DNA of 64,000 bases from Glossina fuscipes (Eukaryota > Arthropoda > Insecta > Diptera > Glossinidae). The stretch spans positions 33,721,138-33,785,137 of the forward strand of contig NW_023998415.1 in assembly GCF_014805625.2 (NCBI RefSeq), read 5' to 3'. The notes beneath the pieces are model-generated. The model had not been told where the DNA came from. It made no database searches and saw only the letters and a list, made by a program, of their open reading frames with translations. The position numbers and the translations under genes were made by a program. Positions 43,243-54,721 of this stretch are shown piece after piece. Position 1 is the stretch's first letter, and the number at the start of each line of letters is the position of its first letter.

Positions 43243-44993
43243 ATTGTAATGTAATAAATAATTTAGCATTTGTTGTCTATATTTCAATGTCTATATGAAT
43301 ATCATTCAACTAATCGAATATCTATTAAAACGCTCCAACTGCAAATATTACTATTATGAAGTCTATTGTTAGCATATTTGTAGTGCTTCCGAATCCGCTT
43401 AAATGTGTATTTATTTTAAGAAAAATATAATCAATGAAAAGTGTGAAACTTGACCCAATGACCTCATGAGTTCGCGATAACATTTTTCGTGCGGATGGTC
43501 CATGCCCCAAATTTGAAAAACAACAATTTAAAATAACCAAAAAAGCCACATTGGTTGCGCATTTCCTACACTCGCAATATTGAAAAAATGTAAGAATTAG
43601 AAATTGCAATGCTTTGCTTTCTTTTTCGCTAAGTGCGGGTATTAGTTCTTGGCTTTATCCCTAGAACTGCGTAGAGATCCTATAATACTTATTGTTAATT
43701 TCTTCCTTTTGAGAATTATTACACGTACATCCTGAATGTATAATGCAATAACCATACCGTGAAATCGTTTTCACCTTCCCAAACTGTTCTCTGTCAATCC
43801 ATTGTTTTAACTGTTCTCTGTGATGGATGAATACACATCGATGTAAACAATTCGGCCTTATTGCTGTAAAATGTCGGCGACCAACAGTTAACACCTAGTC
43901 ATGGCTATGCTTGCCTGCAACCTTGCCTAAATTATCATTTAAAATGGCATATAGTAGTATAGCAGCTTTTGATATACATATGATGTCTTCTAGCTTGCGC
44001 AGTTTAAGGTGACAATCATCTAGTAGTAGTGGGCAGAGTTTCTCCTGTGGCATCTAATGTTTGGTTGTTAAAGGATTCTCCCAGGGAGAACGGAGCTTGA
44101 CGTTGACATTCACTGGACAAAGTAAATATTAAAAAATGTTTGCTCTCGAGCTTTATAAGACTGATACTTTCGAATATTGTAGTTATCTTCAAACAATGCT
44201 TGCTGTCTATGTACGATCAAGGAAATCTCTGCCCTACTTGGGATTTGAAAACGTGAGCGCTGACTCGGTTATCGCAGTCCTTGCCCACTCGGCTGCTCAA
44301 TTTTAGGTGCATATTGAAAATTTAATATACTTCACCCTCTCATATATGATCTTCACGCTTTCGTACAATTTTAAGCGGTCCTGCTAAGACCATTTATTAC
44401 ATCAACTATATATTCTTAATAATAAACAAAAGATTTCTGGGGCACTATTCAAACCTTATTCAACATTTAAGTAATGTAAGGTAGACGAATTCTTTCCAAA
44501 AAAAGTTCCCCGAAGAGAAAAGAAGTGAATTTCCCCGATCTAAGATTTCTAAGTTGCTTTTGTACCAAACATTCTATTTTCATCAAACAAGTTTTTATTA
44601 AAAAAAGATGGATCCGCCTGAGTAGCCGAAGGCAAGGAATCTCGACTAGCAAGTCAATGGTCGTGGGTTCGAATCTCAAGTGCGGTAGAGTTTTTAATAG
44701 ACGCCGATAGTCTTTAGATGCTAGTGCTTTTAAGAGCTTAGTCTTAGAATTTATTTCTCTGGCGAAATTACTAATAATAATAATAAATAAAAAAAATGGA
44801 TTTTACTTTTTTGCTTATTTTAGCATTATTTGTACTTTAGGTGAAATCTGGCAACGCTTATCTTAATTTACGTTGATTGACACAAAGAAGAAAAAAATTT
44901 AGGATAACTACTGTGATTTAGCATAAAGAAGACTGTGATTTAATTTGATTTAATTATTAAAAAGATGTTCGCCTTTTTATTGTGAGGCTAGAA
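43243..44993. other. Intergenic DNA between Dhpr and the UPF0235 gene
   Basis: Mostly AT-rich. The minus-strand ORF at 43894-43661 contains ten His/Arg-rich residues and some Cys but has no family resemblance. A tRNA-derived SINE candidate sits at 44609-44800 (listed). Nothing else is supportable. Confidence 0.45.
44609..44800 (+). mobile_element. tRNA-derived SINE candidate
   Basis: An A-box-like TAGCCGAAGGC (44623-44633) and a near-consensus B box GGTTCGAATCT (44666-44676) lie 32 nt apart, the spacing and order of an internal RNA polymerase III promoter. The surrounding tRNA-like part shows a GTAGCCGAAGG D-arm-like start and a CTAGCAA anticodon-loop-like heptamer, suggestive of a tRNA-Ser ancestor. 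It is followed by ~100 nt unrelated to tRNA and a tail of TAA repeats (44771-44790) and A residues, as SINEs have. A functional tRNA is unlikely because no acceptor stem or standard length can be formed. Only one copy was noticed in this window. Confidence 0.5.
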
Positions 44994-45398
44994 ATGCGGC
45001 GCATTTATCAAAGTTCATTTCAAGCCATGTCCAAAAATAAACGTAATAAATTCAATTCTCCTGCATTGGTATCTAAATCCGAGAAAGCAGAGGAACCCAT
45101 ACGATTGGACAAAGATGGAAACATCTGTGTACGAATCCTGGCAAAACCAGGAGCTAAACAAAACTTTATTACTGATATATCTATAGAGGGGGTAGGTATA
45201 CAAATAGCGGCGCCTCCCTCTGAAGGCGAAGCAAATGCTGAACTCGTGAAGTATCTTTCTAAGGTGCTCCGATTGCGCAAAAGCGATGTGGTATTAGATA
45301 AAGGGTCCCGCTCCCGCAATAAAATCGTATTAATTAATAAGGATTCAACTAGCATTGATGTTGTCAAAGAACTAATTCAAAAGGAAATTGGGATGTAG
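44994..45398 (+). CDS. UPF0235 family protein (C15orf40/YggU-like)
   Basis: A single-exon ORF of 134 residues starts at ATG 44994; an upstream in-frame GTG is not a eukaryotic start. Residues 45-134 match the DUF167/UPF0235 fold: [44 protein letters not shown], then [21 protein letters not shown]. These are the family's conserved KPGAK, APP-EGKAN-like and GSRSR blocks. The first 17 residues, [17 protein letters not shown], are basic and could be a mitochondrial presequence, with the second Met at residue 12 as an alternative start. Bacterial and human homologues have known structure but no settled function. It is convergent with Hsp83, about 400 bp away. Confidence 0.9.
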   Translation: MRRIYQSSFQAMSKNKRNKFNSPALVSKSEKAEEPIRLDKDGNICVRILAKPGAKQNFITDISIEGVGIQIAAPPSEGEANAELVKYLSKVLRLRKSDVVLDKGSRSRNKIVLINKDSTSIDVVKELIQKEIGM

Positions 45399-45795
45399 AC
45401 TTCTCCAATGCACTAAAATAATATATCTCGCCTTTAGTTACACTTGCCTGCAAAGGAAAGCAATTCAAAAGCAAATAAAACACACTGAAATTTATTTTGA
45501 AACGTTTATTTCTATCGAATTTATTTAGATTTAATACCCTCCTCATACATAGCTTTTCAGAAAACCTAAAAAACCAAAGGTATGTTTTATGCTTGGATCC
45601 TTTTCAGTTGTCTATGAGATTTTCTTCATTTCTGTGGTTGACAACTGGTTTTATTATATTAAATTAGGCAATAATATGAAAATCGAAATGATAATGTTAG
45701 GAAGTGATGATACCGCTTAAACGCGGCAACAACATAATTTGTTTCATGTGCATGATGATGAGAAATAATATTATTAATATATAATTATGAACCGC
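45399..45795. other. Convergent 3' ends of the UPF0235 gene and Hsp83
   Basis: About 400 bp lie between the two stop codons. An AATAAA for the + gene can be seen near 45475-45481. The 3' UTR of Hsp83 must run leftward through this interval. No ORF or repeat was seen. Confidence 0.55.
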
Positions 45796-48038
<2,243 letters not shown>

Positions 48039-48628
48039 CTATGGAAAAGGAATAAAAGCACATTAGACTACAAGTTGAAATCATTATCTTTAAAATATAA
48101 ACTGAGCTTTTACTATTAGCTAAGCTACGTATGTAGGCGGTAAATTAGATTTTTATATAAAATACGTAATTCTTATAAGCACATGTAAAAATTGTAAGCA
48201 TTTCAATTTATTCAATTTTTTTGAAGCCATGAATATTCTATTTAACAAATGTATCTTCTTTTGGACACAAAGGACTTAAATCGCGTTGTGCAAACCTTTA
48301 AACGAATGCGGAAAGTTTGAATACAACTGTTCTAGATTATTCCAGAAATTATTAAAACATAACCTTATCGGAAAAAAAAATTGTTTTCTTCTCTTGGATA
48401 ATATAATAGAATTGGAATATTTATTGTAAGAATTTCTAATAGCTCAAAATTATATATTGCAACTATTTCCTCGTTTTAACCTCAAAGAAAGTTCACAAGA
48501 AACGAGTATACTTTTTCTAAAAAAAAATTACGAAATATATATGTAGGCAAGACCATTTATGCACCAAAGAACGCAGGAAAAATATCTTTGCTAAAACTAT
48601 TTTCCAATTTATTATTCAATATACTCAC
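48039..48628 (-). other. Hsp83: Hsp83 5' UTR intron
   Basis: The donor AAG|GTGAGT reads on the minus strand at 48628 and the acceptor TTTTCCATAG ends at 48039, immediately before the ATG. The intron would be 590 bp. A single intron in the 5' UTR is the known structure of Drosophila Hsp83 and is unusual for heat-shock genes. The remaining first exon (about 48820-48629) is AT-rich and non-coding. Confidence 0.75.
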
Positions 48629-48844
48629 CTTGAATTATTTTATACTGTAAAATTCTTCCAAATAATTAACAATTCACTTTTTTTTTAAATAATTTTCCAA
48701 TTTCTCTTTTCTTAACACAAGAAAATTGATTAGTCACTTTAACAGAAAATAATTAGTTTAAAAACCGCTTTGAAATTCACCAGCTCTGCAGCGTTTTGCA
48801 CAATTTTCCTTTTAAGACTGATGCCGACAGCTTGTTTACACATG

Positions 48845-48896
48845 ATTTTATAGCTTGCTTAACAACTTGGAACGAACTAGAATATTCTCGAAGAAA
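48845..48896 (-). promoter_or_regulatory. Hsp83: Hsp83 core promoter: heat-shock element and TATA box
   Basis: A TATAAAAT box reads on the minus strand at 48852-48845. Just upstream, 48880-48892 is GAATATTCTCGAA, three perfect inverted nGAAn units, with flanking partial units (GAAC near 48870 and GAAAC near 48893) extending the array to about 48869-48896. This is a heat-shock factor binding element within 20 bp of the TATA box, as known for Drosophila Hsp83. Transcription should start near 48815-48822. Confidence 0.85.
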
Positions 48897-49602
48897 CTAC
48901 TCCTATTTCCGTCGTCATTACCAGGGATCATGTGGGTATTTGTAGGCATTAATTTGGCAGAGTTGCATTTAATTATAAATAATGTGATTTTTGAGACATT
49001 AAAAGGCCAATATTCAATAATATTAACTGATTTAAGAATGATTGAGTGATTAAATGCGTAATAATTAATTTTGCTATCACTTTAATTAATAATTACAAAG
49101 ATAGTTGAAATTTTCTTTAATCAAAATGAAAAACAAAATTTTTGCAATTTAGAGTTGCGTTTTCTATTACAGGTATAATACTTAATATACTTTGGGTTAT
49201 TGTTGGTTGCAAGTATTGATGAAATAACTACATTAATGTTGAAATAGTTAATTTTTATTGCTGATTCTTTATAATTATACGGGTTTCTGAAATGGACAGG
49301 CAAAGAGAATAAAAATTGAAATGAAAATGTCGTACATTCCATTTATGGACTCTTCATTCAGCTTTGATAGAAGTAAGTAAGCAAAAATGTACGATATGAC
49401 AAATTGAAACCCAACGATTTATTAATTTTTGTATAACAAAATTGTTTTTTTTTTTTTTGTATCCCTGTTGGACATGATTGCTTGCATAAAGAATACCTGA
49501 TGAGGGTCATACAATTGCGGGAAAGATAATTCATGTATTATAAAAAGCTATAGAAGAGTCAAGAGAATGTTCATTGTTTATGCTCATATTGCGTTTGTTT
49601 AG
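48897..49602. other. Region between Hsp83 and msl-3
   Basis: This is the divergent upstream region of both genes. A possible first exon of msl-3 is at 49322-49371 (MKMSYIPFMDSSFSFDR, then donor A|GTAAGT), which loosely recalls the FxFxxG start of MSL3 proteins. No exon encoding the expected VLCYEPD-type block of the chromodomain could be found before 49603. Confidence 0.4.
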
Positions 49603-49719
49603 ATTTTCGGAACGTACGAAACGAAGGATAAGCGAGGTCGCAAGACAATTCAATACAAGGTGCATTTTCAGGGCTGAAGTAGTTCATGGGATCGGAAAGT
49701 CAGTGCGCATAAGCTAAAC
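49603..49719 (+). pseudogene. msl-3: Decayed msl-3 chromodomain exon
   Basis: After an acceptor TTTGTTTAG the frame reads IFGTYETKDKRGRKTIQYKVHFQG, then TGA at 49675-49677, then SSSWDRKVSAHKLN. In MSL3 chromodomains the position after HF(Q/N)G is a conserved Trp of the aromatic cage, so a TGG codon appears to have become TGA. The next family block (LLKDTEENR-LQR-LAE) is absent before exon 49991, as is the preceding VLCYEPD block. A sequencing error could explain the TGA but not both missing segments. Confidence 0.6.
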
Positions 49720-49990
49720 GTTTGTACACATTTAAAATACGATTTGTAAAAATTATAAAATATAAAGTGTAAATAAAAGTTCAATTAATAATAAAAAGGA
49801 AAAAAAGAAAAAGAATTGAAATGCCGTATGTGGTCTATACAAGCAAAACCCTAATTTGAAGGCTTTTCTAAACAAAATATTAATTAGATAAAATTTGTGA
49901 TAAAATATGATGGATAAAACTGAGTATTCTGAATTAGGTTATGCATGGAATTTGCGTAGTTTTAATTTTTTTTTTTTCATTTTCGTGCAG

Positions 49991-52758
49991 AGGCGCTTAT
50001 TTATACCGTAAGGAGCGCAGCAGTAACAAAAAGCGATTGAGAAAATCGGCAGCCACATCCGAAGACTCAGCCGATGCAAGTACTTCACCTAGTAAATTAA
50101 GGCCACGTGGTTTATCTGAAGATAATTTCAGTTCTGGAAGTACATTTGAAAAACATGAAGAAGATTGTTACATGAGTATGTTATCACAGCATATATATTT
50201 GAATTTAAAAATTAATTTCAATATTTTGCGGTTCAGATTGCGAAACGGATTCGTATAGCAGTTCTATTGAGAGCATTCACGATGAAGATCGTGTTATGCT
50301 CCGGATCAGTGAGCGTTTGCGGCAATATTTAGAGTACGATCACGACATGATCGTGAAATATGCTAAACAACATACTCTACCTTCACGCTTACCAGCCATT
50401 GCTATCTTAGAAAATTTCGTTAAGCAGACTGCAGTGAAAATGGTTTTCTCCACAACCCAGGCAGAAAGTACACGCCGCCGTAATACACAACAACGGACAG
50501 ACAAAAAAGAAAAAGAAGTTGATAAAATTATCACAACGTATGTAAATGGTATTGGATTTCTTAATATTAATTGACTTTTTATTCCCATTTTGGTTTAACT
50601 TAGTGTTGGATTGCTTAAGGAAGTCGCTGACGGTCTACGCATTTACTTCGATTTCACCGTAACTGATCATTTACTTTATAAAGAGGAGAAAGAACATGCT
50701 TTCTCCTTTTTATCGGAAGAGAATTTGAAAAATTTCACTTACGTGCCGACACCGGCATTTTCGTTGGATTGGTTTAACGCAAAATCGGACACGAATGAAG
50801 TTCATAGTGCAACTATGCAGACATCGTCCGAGCACACGGAAACTGCTACACCATCTACGTTATTAGCCAACACAGCGGTAGTGTCCTCGACACAACATAT
50901 GTCAATACAAGAAGATCAGCCTCAGCGTAGAAAGTTACGTTCACATCGTAGCGATGATTGCGATTTGACATTAGAAAATTGCTTGTCGAGCATTGCCAGT
51001 ACAAGTTCAGGAGCTTCGACACCGTTGCATTCGTCTATACCGATCTCAAATCTCAATTATTTAAAATCGTTGCAACCTATTTCACCACAAATACAAGATT
51101 TCTTACAGAGTGTGTTATCATGGCGACTGTTACCATCTAACGCGGCGCCGGGACCGTCTATGATATTTGGTGCACCCCATTTGGCAAGACTGATAGGTAA
51201 TTTCTTATTGTTAAAAGATAAACTATGCTTTGATGGGTAGCATAGATGTACCGAAACTCTCACCTCCCAGTGGTGATCCCCGGGCAACGGCTTCGGCCGG
51301 CTAAGAAGAGTTTAAGGTTTTGGGCTGCTAACTCGGCGATGAGTTTCTGAGAGATGGTGGAGGGATTGGCTGGAAGATGAGCTCTTCACTCAATAGCTTG
51401 TTACTACCTAGGAAATATATGAATGGTATTAAGTACGTTGAAGGTAGTAATCTAGCGAGTGCATGGTAGATCGCCCCTGCCATGTCAGTGCAATACCCGA
51501 GACCTATATATCTCGAGGAAAAGTAGTTCACTGGTGTTGGCAACCAGGAAGTATGGTGAATCCGAAGCAAGCACGGTTGTTTTTAACATCCGCCCAAAGT
51601 ATGCCAAAGGCTTTGTAAAACAAACTGGGAGCCACGGGGGTCAGGAGGCTCGGCTCACAAAGCCACGTATGCCTACGGGTGTATGATGGACTTTGTTCTT
51701 AAAGTCGTAATGGATAAATTAATTTTACTATTAATGCAAAAAGGATTTGACGGACGGCCTTCCCTTTGGCCGATTAATAGAAGACCTCTGGCAAATTAAT
51801 TTAATACATGCAAAAATGAAAAAAGGGATATGACGGAAAGGTTTTTCCCTTTTTACCTATTTTTACTTTTGAACATATGTCACGGATGCCTGCGGGTAAT
51901 GGTGGTAATTGATCAACAGCACAGTGGAAGCCTTATGGCGGAAGCAAGCGTTGATCAATTTGTGAGGCCTGACTGCTTGGGTGCGCCCTTCGGGGAGTAC
52001 TCGTGGTGGTTGTGGTTGGCGAGTTCCTAGCTAAAATGGAACAATCTGAGTGCAGCTAGGCCTCACCATTGACTAGAGTGGGGTTTATTGTTCCATACAC
52101 AATAAACCGTTCTGGACTCTGGTGCTGTTTAGGCCCCTACTCTGTGGGGATTGTCTAACTCGTCAGGGGGCGTAGTTCGCTTAAAGTGGTTTGGGCCACC
52201 GTGGGGTTAAGCCTTTCAGGCAGGAACCCACGTTAAACCCTTGCCACAATTCTGTTAAAAGATATGATGGGCGGGGGGAGCTTTGAGGCAAAGTTCTATT
52301 TTTTATTTTTTAGTAAAACTGCCGGAATTTTTAAATGCAACAAATATGAGTGATGACAAACTGAAAGTTCTTCTACAACATTTGGATACCTTCACAAAGT
52401 AAGTTGTTCAGAAATTGCATTCAATTAAATTCAAAGCCAATAAAATGTATGAGTTTTATTTGGAAATGTACTGCTTCACCATTTCAGTTATCTTGAGTCT
52501 CACAAGGAATGGTTTAACGAAGATAACTACGCAAGAAGTTCATCATTAAAAAGAACAAAGCTTACTGACGCAAAAATAGAAACAACTGTATTCCAAGATC
52601 AGCGGCAGCAGCAGCTGGAACAACAACGGCACCAAAATCTAGTATTATCTGCAAGTTTACAAGATATTCAGGAAGATATTTCGACATCATTGATTGCAAA
52701 CGATACAATAATACATTCGCCACAGCAACCGGATGCACAAATCAATCCCTCGTCATAA
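49991..52758 (+). CDS. msl-3: MSL3-type MRG domain protein (male-specific lethal 3)
   Basis: Five exons join in phase: 49991-50175, 50237-50537, 50604-51196, 52314-52398 and 52488-52758, giving about 478 residues. The start GAYLYRKERSSNKKR and an acidic Ser-rich linker correspond to the region after the chromodomain in MSL3. The MRG domain follows: ISERLRQYLEYDHDMIVKYAKQHTLPSR, ILENFVKQTAVKM, VGLLKEVADGLRIYFDF, DHLLYKEEKEHAF, then a ~120-residue Ser/Thr-rich insert typical of MSL3 rather than MRG15, then SWRLLPSNAAPGPSMIFGAPHLARLI, VKLPEFLNATNMSDDKL and YLESHKEWFN. MSL3 is the subunit of the male X dosage-compensation complex that reads H3K36 methylation through its chromodomain, and its MRG domain binds MSL1. 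No start codon is assigned because the upstream chromodomain exons look broken. The C-terminal tail is Gln-rich. Confidence 0.85.
51240..52300. mobile_element. GC-richer insertion in the MRG-domain intron of msl-3
   Basis: The intron 51197-52313 splits a GTA codon in the MRG domain and is almost filled by sequence far richer in GC than the gene. It contains GGCTTCGGCCGGC near 51288-51300, no long ORF, and two diverged internal copies of one unit: aaattaattttactattaatgcaaaaaggatttgacggacggcc is mirrored near 51793-51850 by a similar aaattaattt-ggatatgacgga-ccctt block, and atgcctacgggtgtatgatgg near 51669 by atgcctgcgggtaatggtgg near 51888. This looks like a retroelement 3' end or SINE-like insertion. 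The family is unknown. Confidence 0.5.
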
Positions 52759-54057
52759 GTGATAGTCTTTTTTTTCTTTTTCCAATTATTATATATTGTT
52801 ACGGAAATCTCAAGTCTAGTTTCAAGCCATCTTATTGATTTTCCCAGAAAATAAATTTCTCGCAATTGAAAAAACTCAGGCACATTCATGTCACCTTATG
52901 CAACTGCCGGCTAACGAAAAAGATTAGTGGACAAGCCGATTAACGGATTCAAAATGGCGCCATGAACTTAGGTAAGAGTACTATGCTTGTAAAAGTACAT
53001 ATAAACAGAATATTTACCGACGACAGAGTTAGTCGGAGTAGAACATTTGAGTCGAGACGTCGGGAGTATTGCCGAAATAGGATTGTAAAAAAAAAATCCA
53101 TGATCTACTAGTGGAGCGAATCACATCAAGAAAAGCAAATTTCGTAACAATATATCATATTCGTAGGTTTTTTTGCCCTTTTGTTGAAAATGTCAATATC
53201 GAATGAGAAAGGAATCAATAAATATTTAATTAATCGATGAAAATATTCTTTTGTATGCAAATTTGTTAACGTTTTTATTGAAATTTTCATAAACATTTTA
53301 AACATTAACTAAATTTCTAAGTATTATTATGTTTTATTTTGTGTTTGTGTGTGTCCGAGAGCAATAGTAAGTTAATCACACAATAAATCTAATTTAAAAA
53401 GTGTTTCTCTTTCTATTAGTGAACATTAAGTCAAACTGTTAGTACTTATAGTTAAATTAATTAAAGTGCGTTACGAACTTATGTTTAGAATTAAACTGTA
53501 TTTGAATGAGTGAGTAAGTGAGTGAGTGAGTGTGTGAGTGAGTGAGAGAGAGGGAGGGAGAGACAGACAAACAGACAGACAGACCGAGACATTAGAATTA
53601 GACAGAATTAGAGTTTGTATACGTGGGACTATTTTCTAAAATTATATAAAAAAGGTTTCCCATTAAATTTGTTCTTGATTTTTTTTTTTATTTATGCTTT
53701 TATATGATTGTGTAAATAAGTAGGTGAGTGTATGCGTTATGTATGCATTTGAACATACATATGTATGTGCCTATAAACTGACTGCGCTTCTATTTATTAT
53801 CAAGTCTTATTACATAAGTTAAGAGATGAGAGAATTTCGGTAGAAGAGTCAAATTTTATAAAATTTCGTTTGTCTTCCATTAGTAAGTAAAGCAAACCGA
53901 TTTCCTCAGCTCTATTGCGGCTGTCATTAGCTTAAAATAATTCGTTTTCTTGTTAAAATATATTTAAAGAGTAATTGTGACTTTGGTGTTTTGCACCCGC
54001 TATATACCTGTATTGTGTCTGTATGCGATAAAAGTTATATATTACCAACTATTTTTA

Positions 54058-54090
<33 letters not shown>

Positions 54091-54721
54091 TTTTGATACA
54101 TTGGATTAGATATAAAAAATATATGCATGTATGATGTAAATGAGATTTGGTGTCCTTTGTGTCTTTCATTGTTACGGGATTTATGTGGTGTTTTTGAATT
54201 TCTCAACATGACATGTATATATGTACTTATAGTACTTATAATTATGGGACTACTCGCCTTATATTATTGGCCATTTTTCTTTGATATCGACACTCATTAT
54301 ATAAGACATTAATATTGTAAGTTTTGGCCGGCATTGTTTGCTGTGATGATTGTAAATGTTGGTTTCTTATACAAAAAAAAAAAAAAAAAAAAAAGTTTTT
54401 TATTTATAACAAGTGCCATACAAATTCGAAAGAGTTTTTGGACGGTTTAAGTTTTGATATTTAAAATATTTTCAATTTTGGAGGAGGGGAACAGGGGGAC
54501 TAATCATTTTGGAGGCTTTGACTGACTAATACTAATTTTGTTTATAATTTGGTTGCGGTACTAGTAACAATTTGAGACTATTTATTATTAAATACTAGTT
54601 AATAATACTCTAACAAAACAGATAATGGATTATTAATAAAATCTGTCTTTGAATCAGTTTCTCGTTAGATCTTTTTATCATTTTGGAATGTTACAATGTT
54701 TTTTTTTTTTATTATGTGCAC
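52759..54721. other. Convergent 3' flanks of msl-3 and form3
   Basis: Both genes end into this ~2 kb, so it holds their 3' UTRs. It contains a GAGT tract then GAGA and GACA repeats (about 53505-53585), a TTA trinucleotide tract (54062-54090), a long A run (54374-54393) and T runs. No ORF with family resemblance was seen; the + ORF at 54127-54312 is short and hydrophobic. Confidence 0.5.
53505..53585. repeat. GAGT / GAGA / GACA compound microsatellite
   Basis: A run of gagtgagt units passes into gagagaggga and then gacagacagaca units, all within about 80 bp. It is a simple-sequence tract with no sign of function. Confidence 0.8.

Noticed and set aside
43661..43894. Minus ORF with His/Cys content between Dhpr and the UPF0235 gene
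   Set aside because: No splice signals or family motif could be supported.
44623..44690. Functional tRNA-Ser gene
   Set aside because: Boxes A and B are present but no acceptor stem, correct length or terminator follows; a SINE fits better.
45015..45367. Minus ORFs opposite the UPF0235 gene
   Set aside because: They are antisense shadows of a clearly conserved + strand protein.
50958..51140. 60-residue + ORF in another frame of msl-3
   Set aside because: It is a shadow of the MRG exon in a different frame.
54127..54312. 61-residue hydrophobic + ORF
   Set aside because: It lies in the shared 3' flank, has no initiation context or family match, and is AT-driven.
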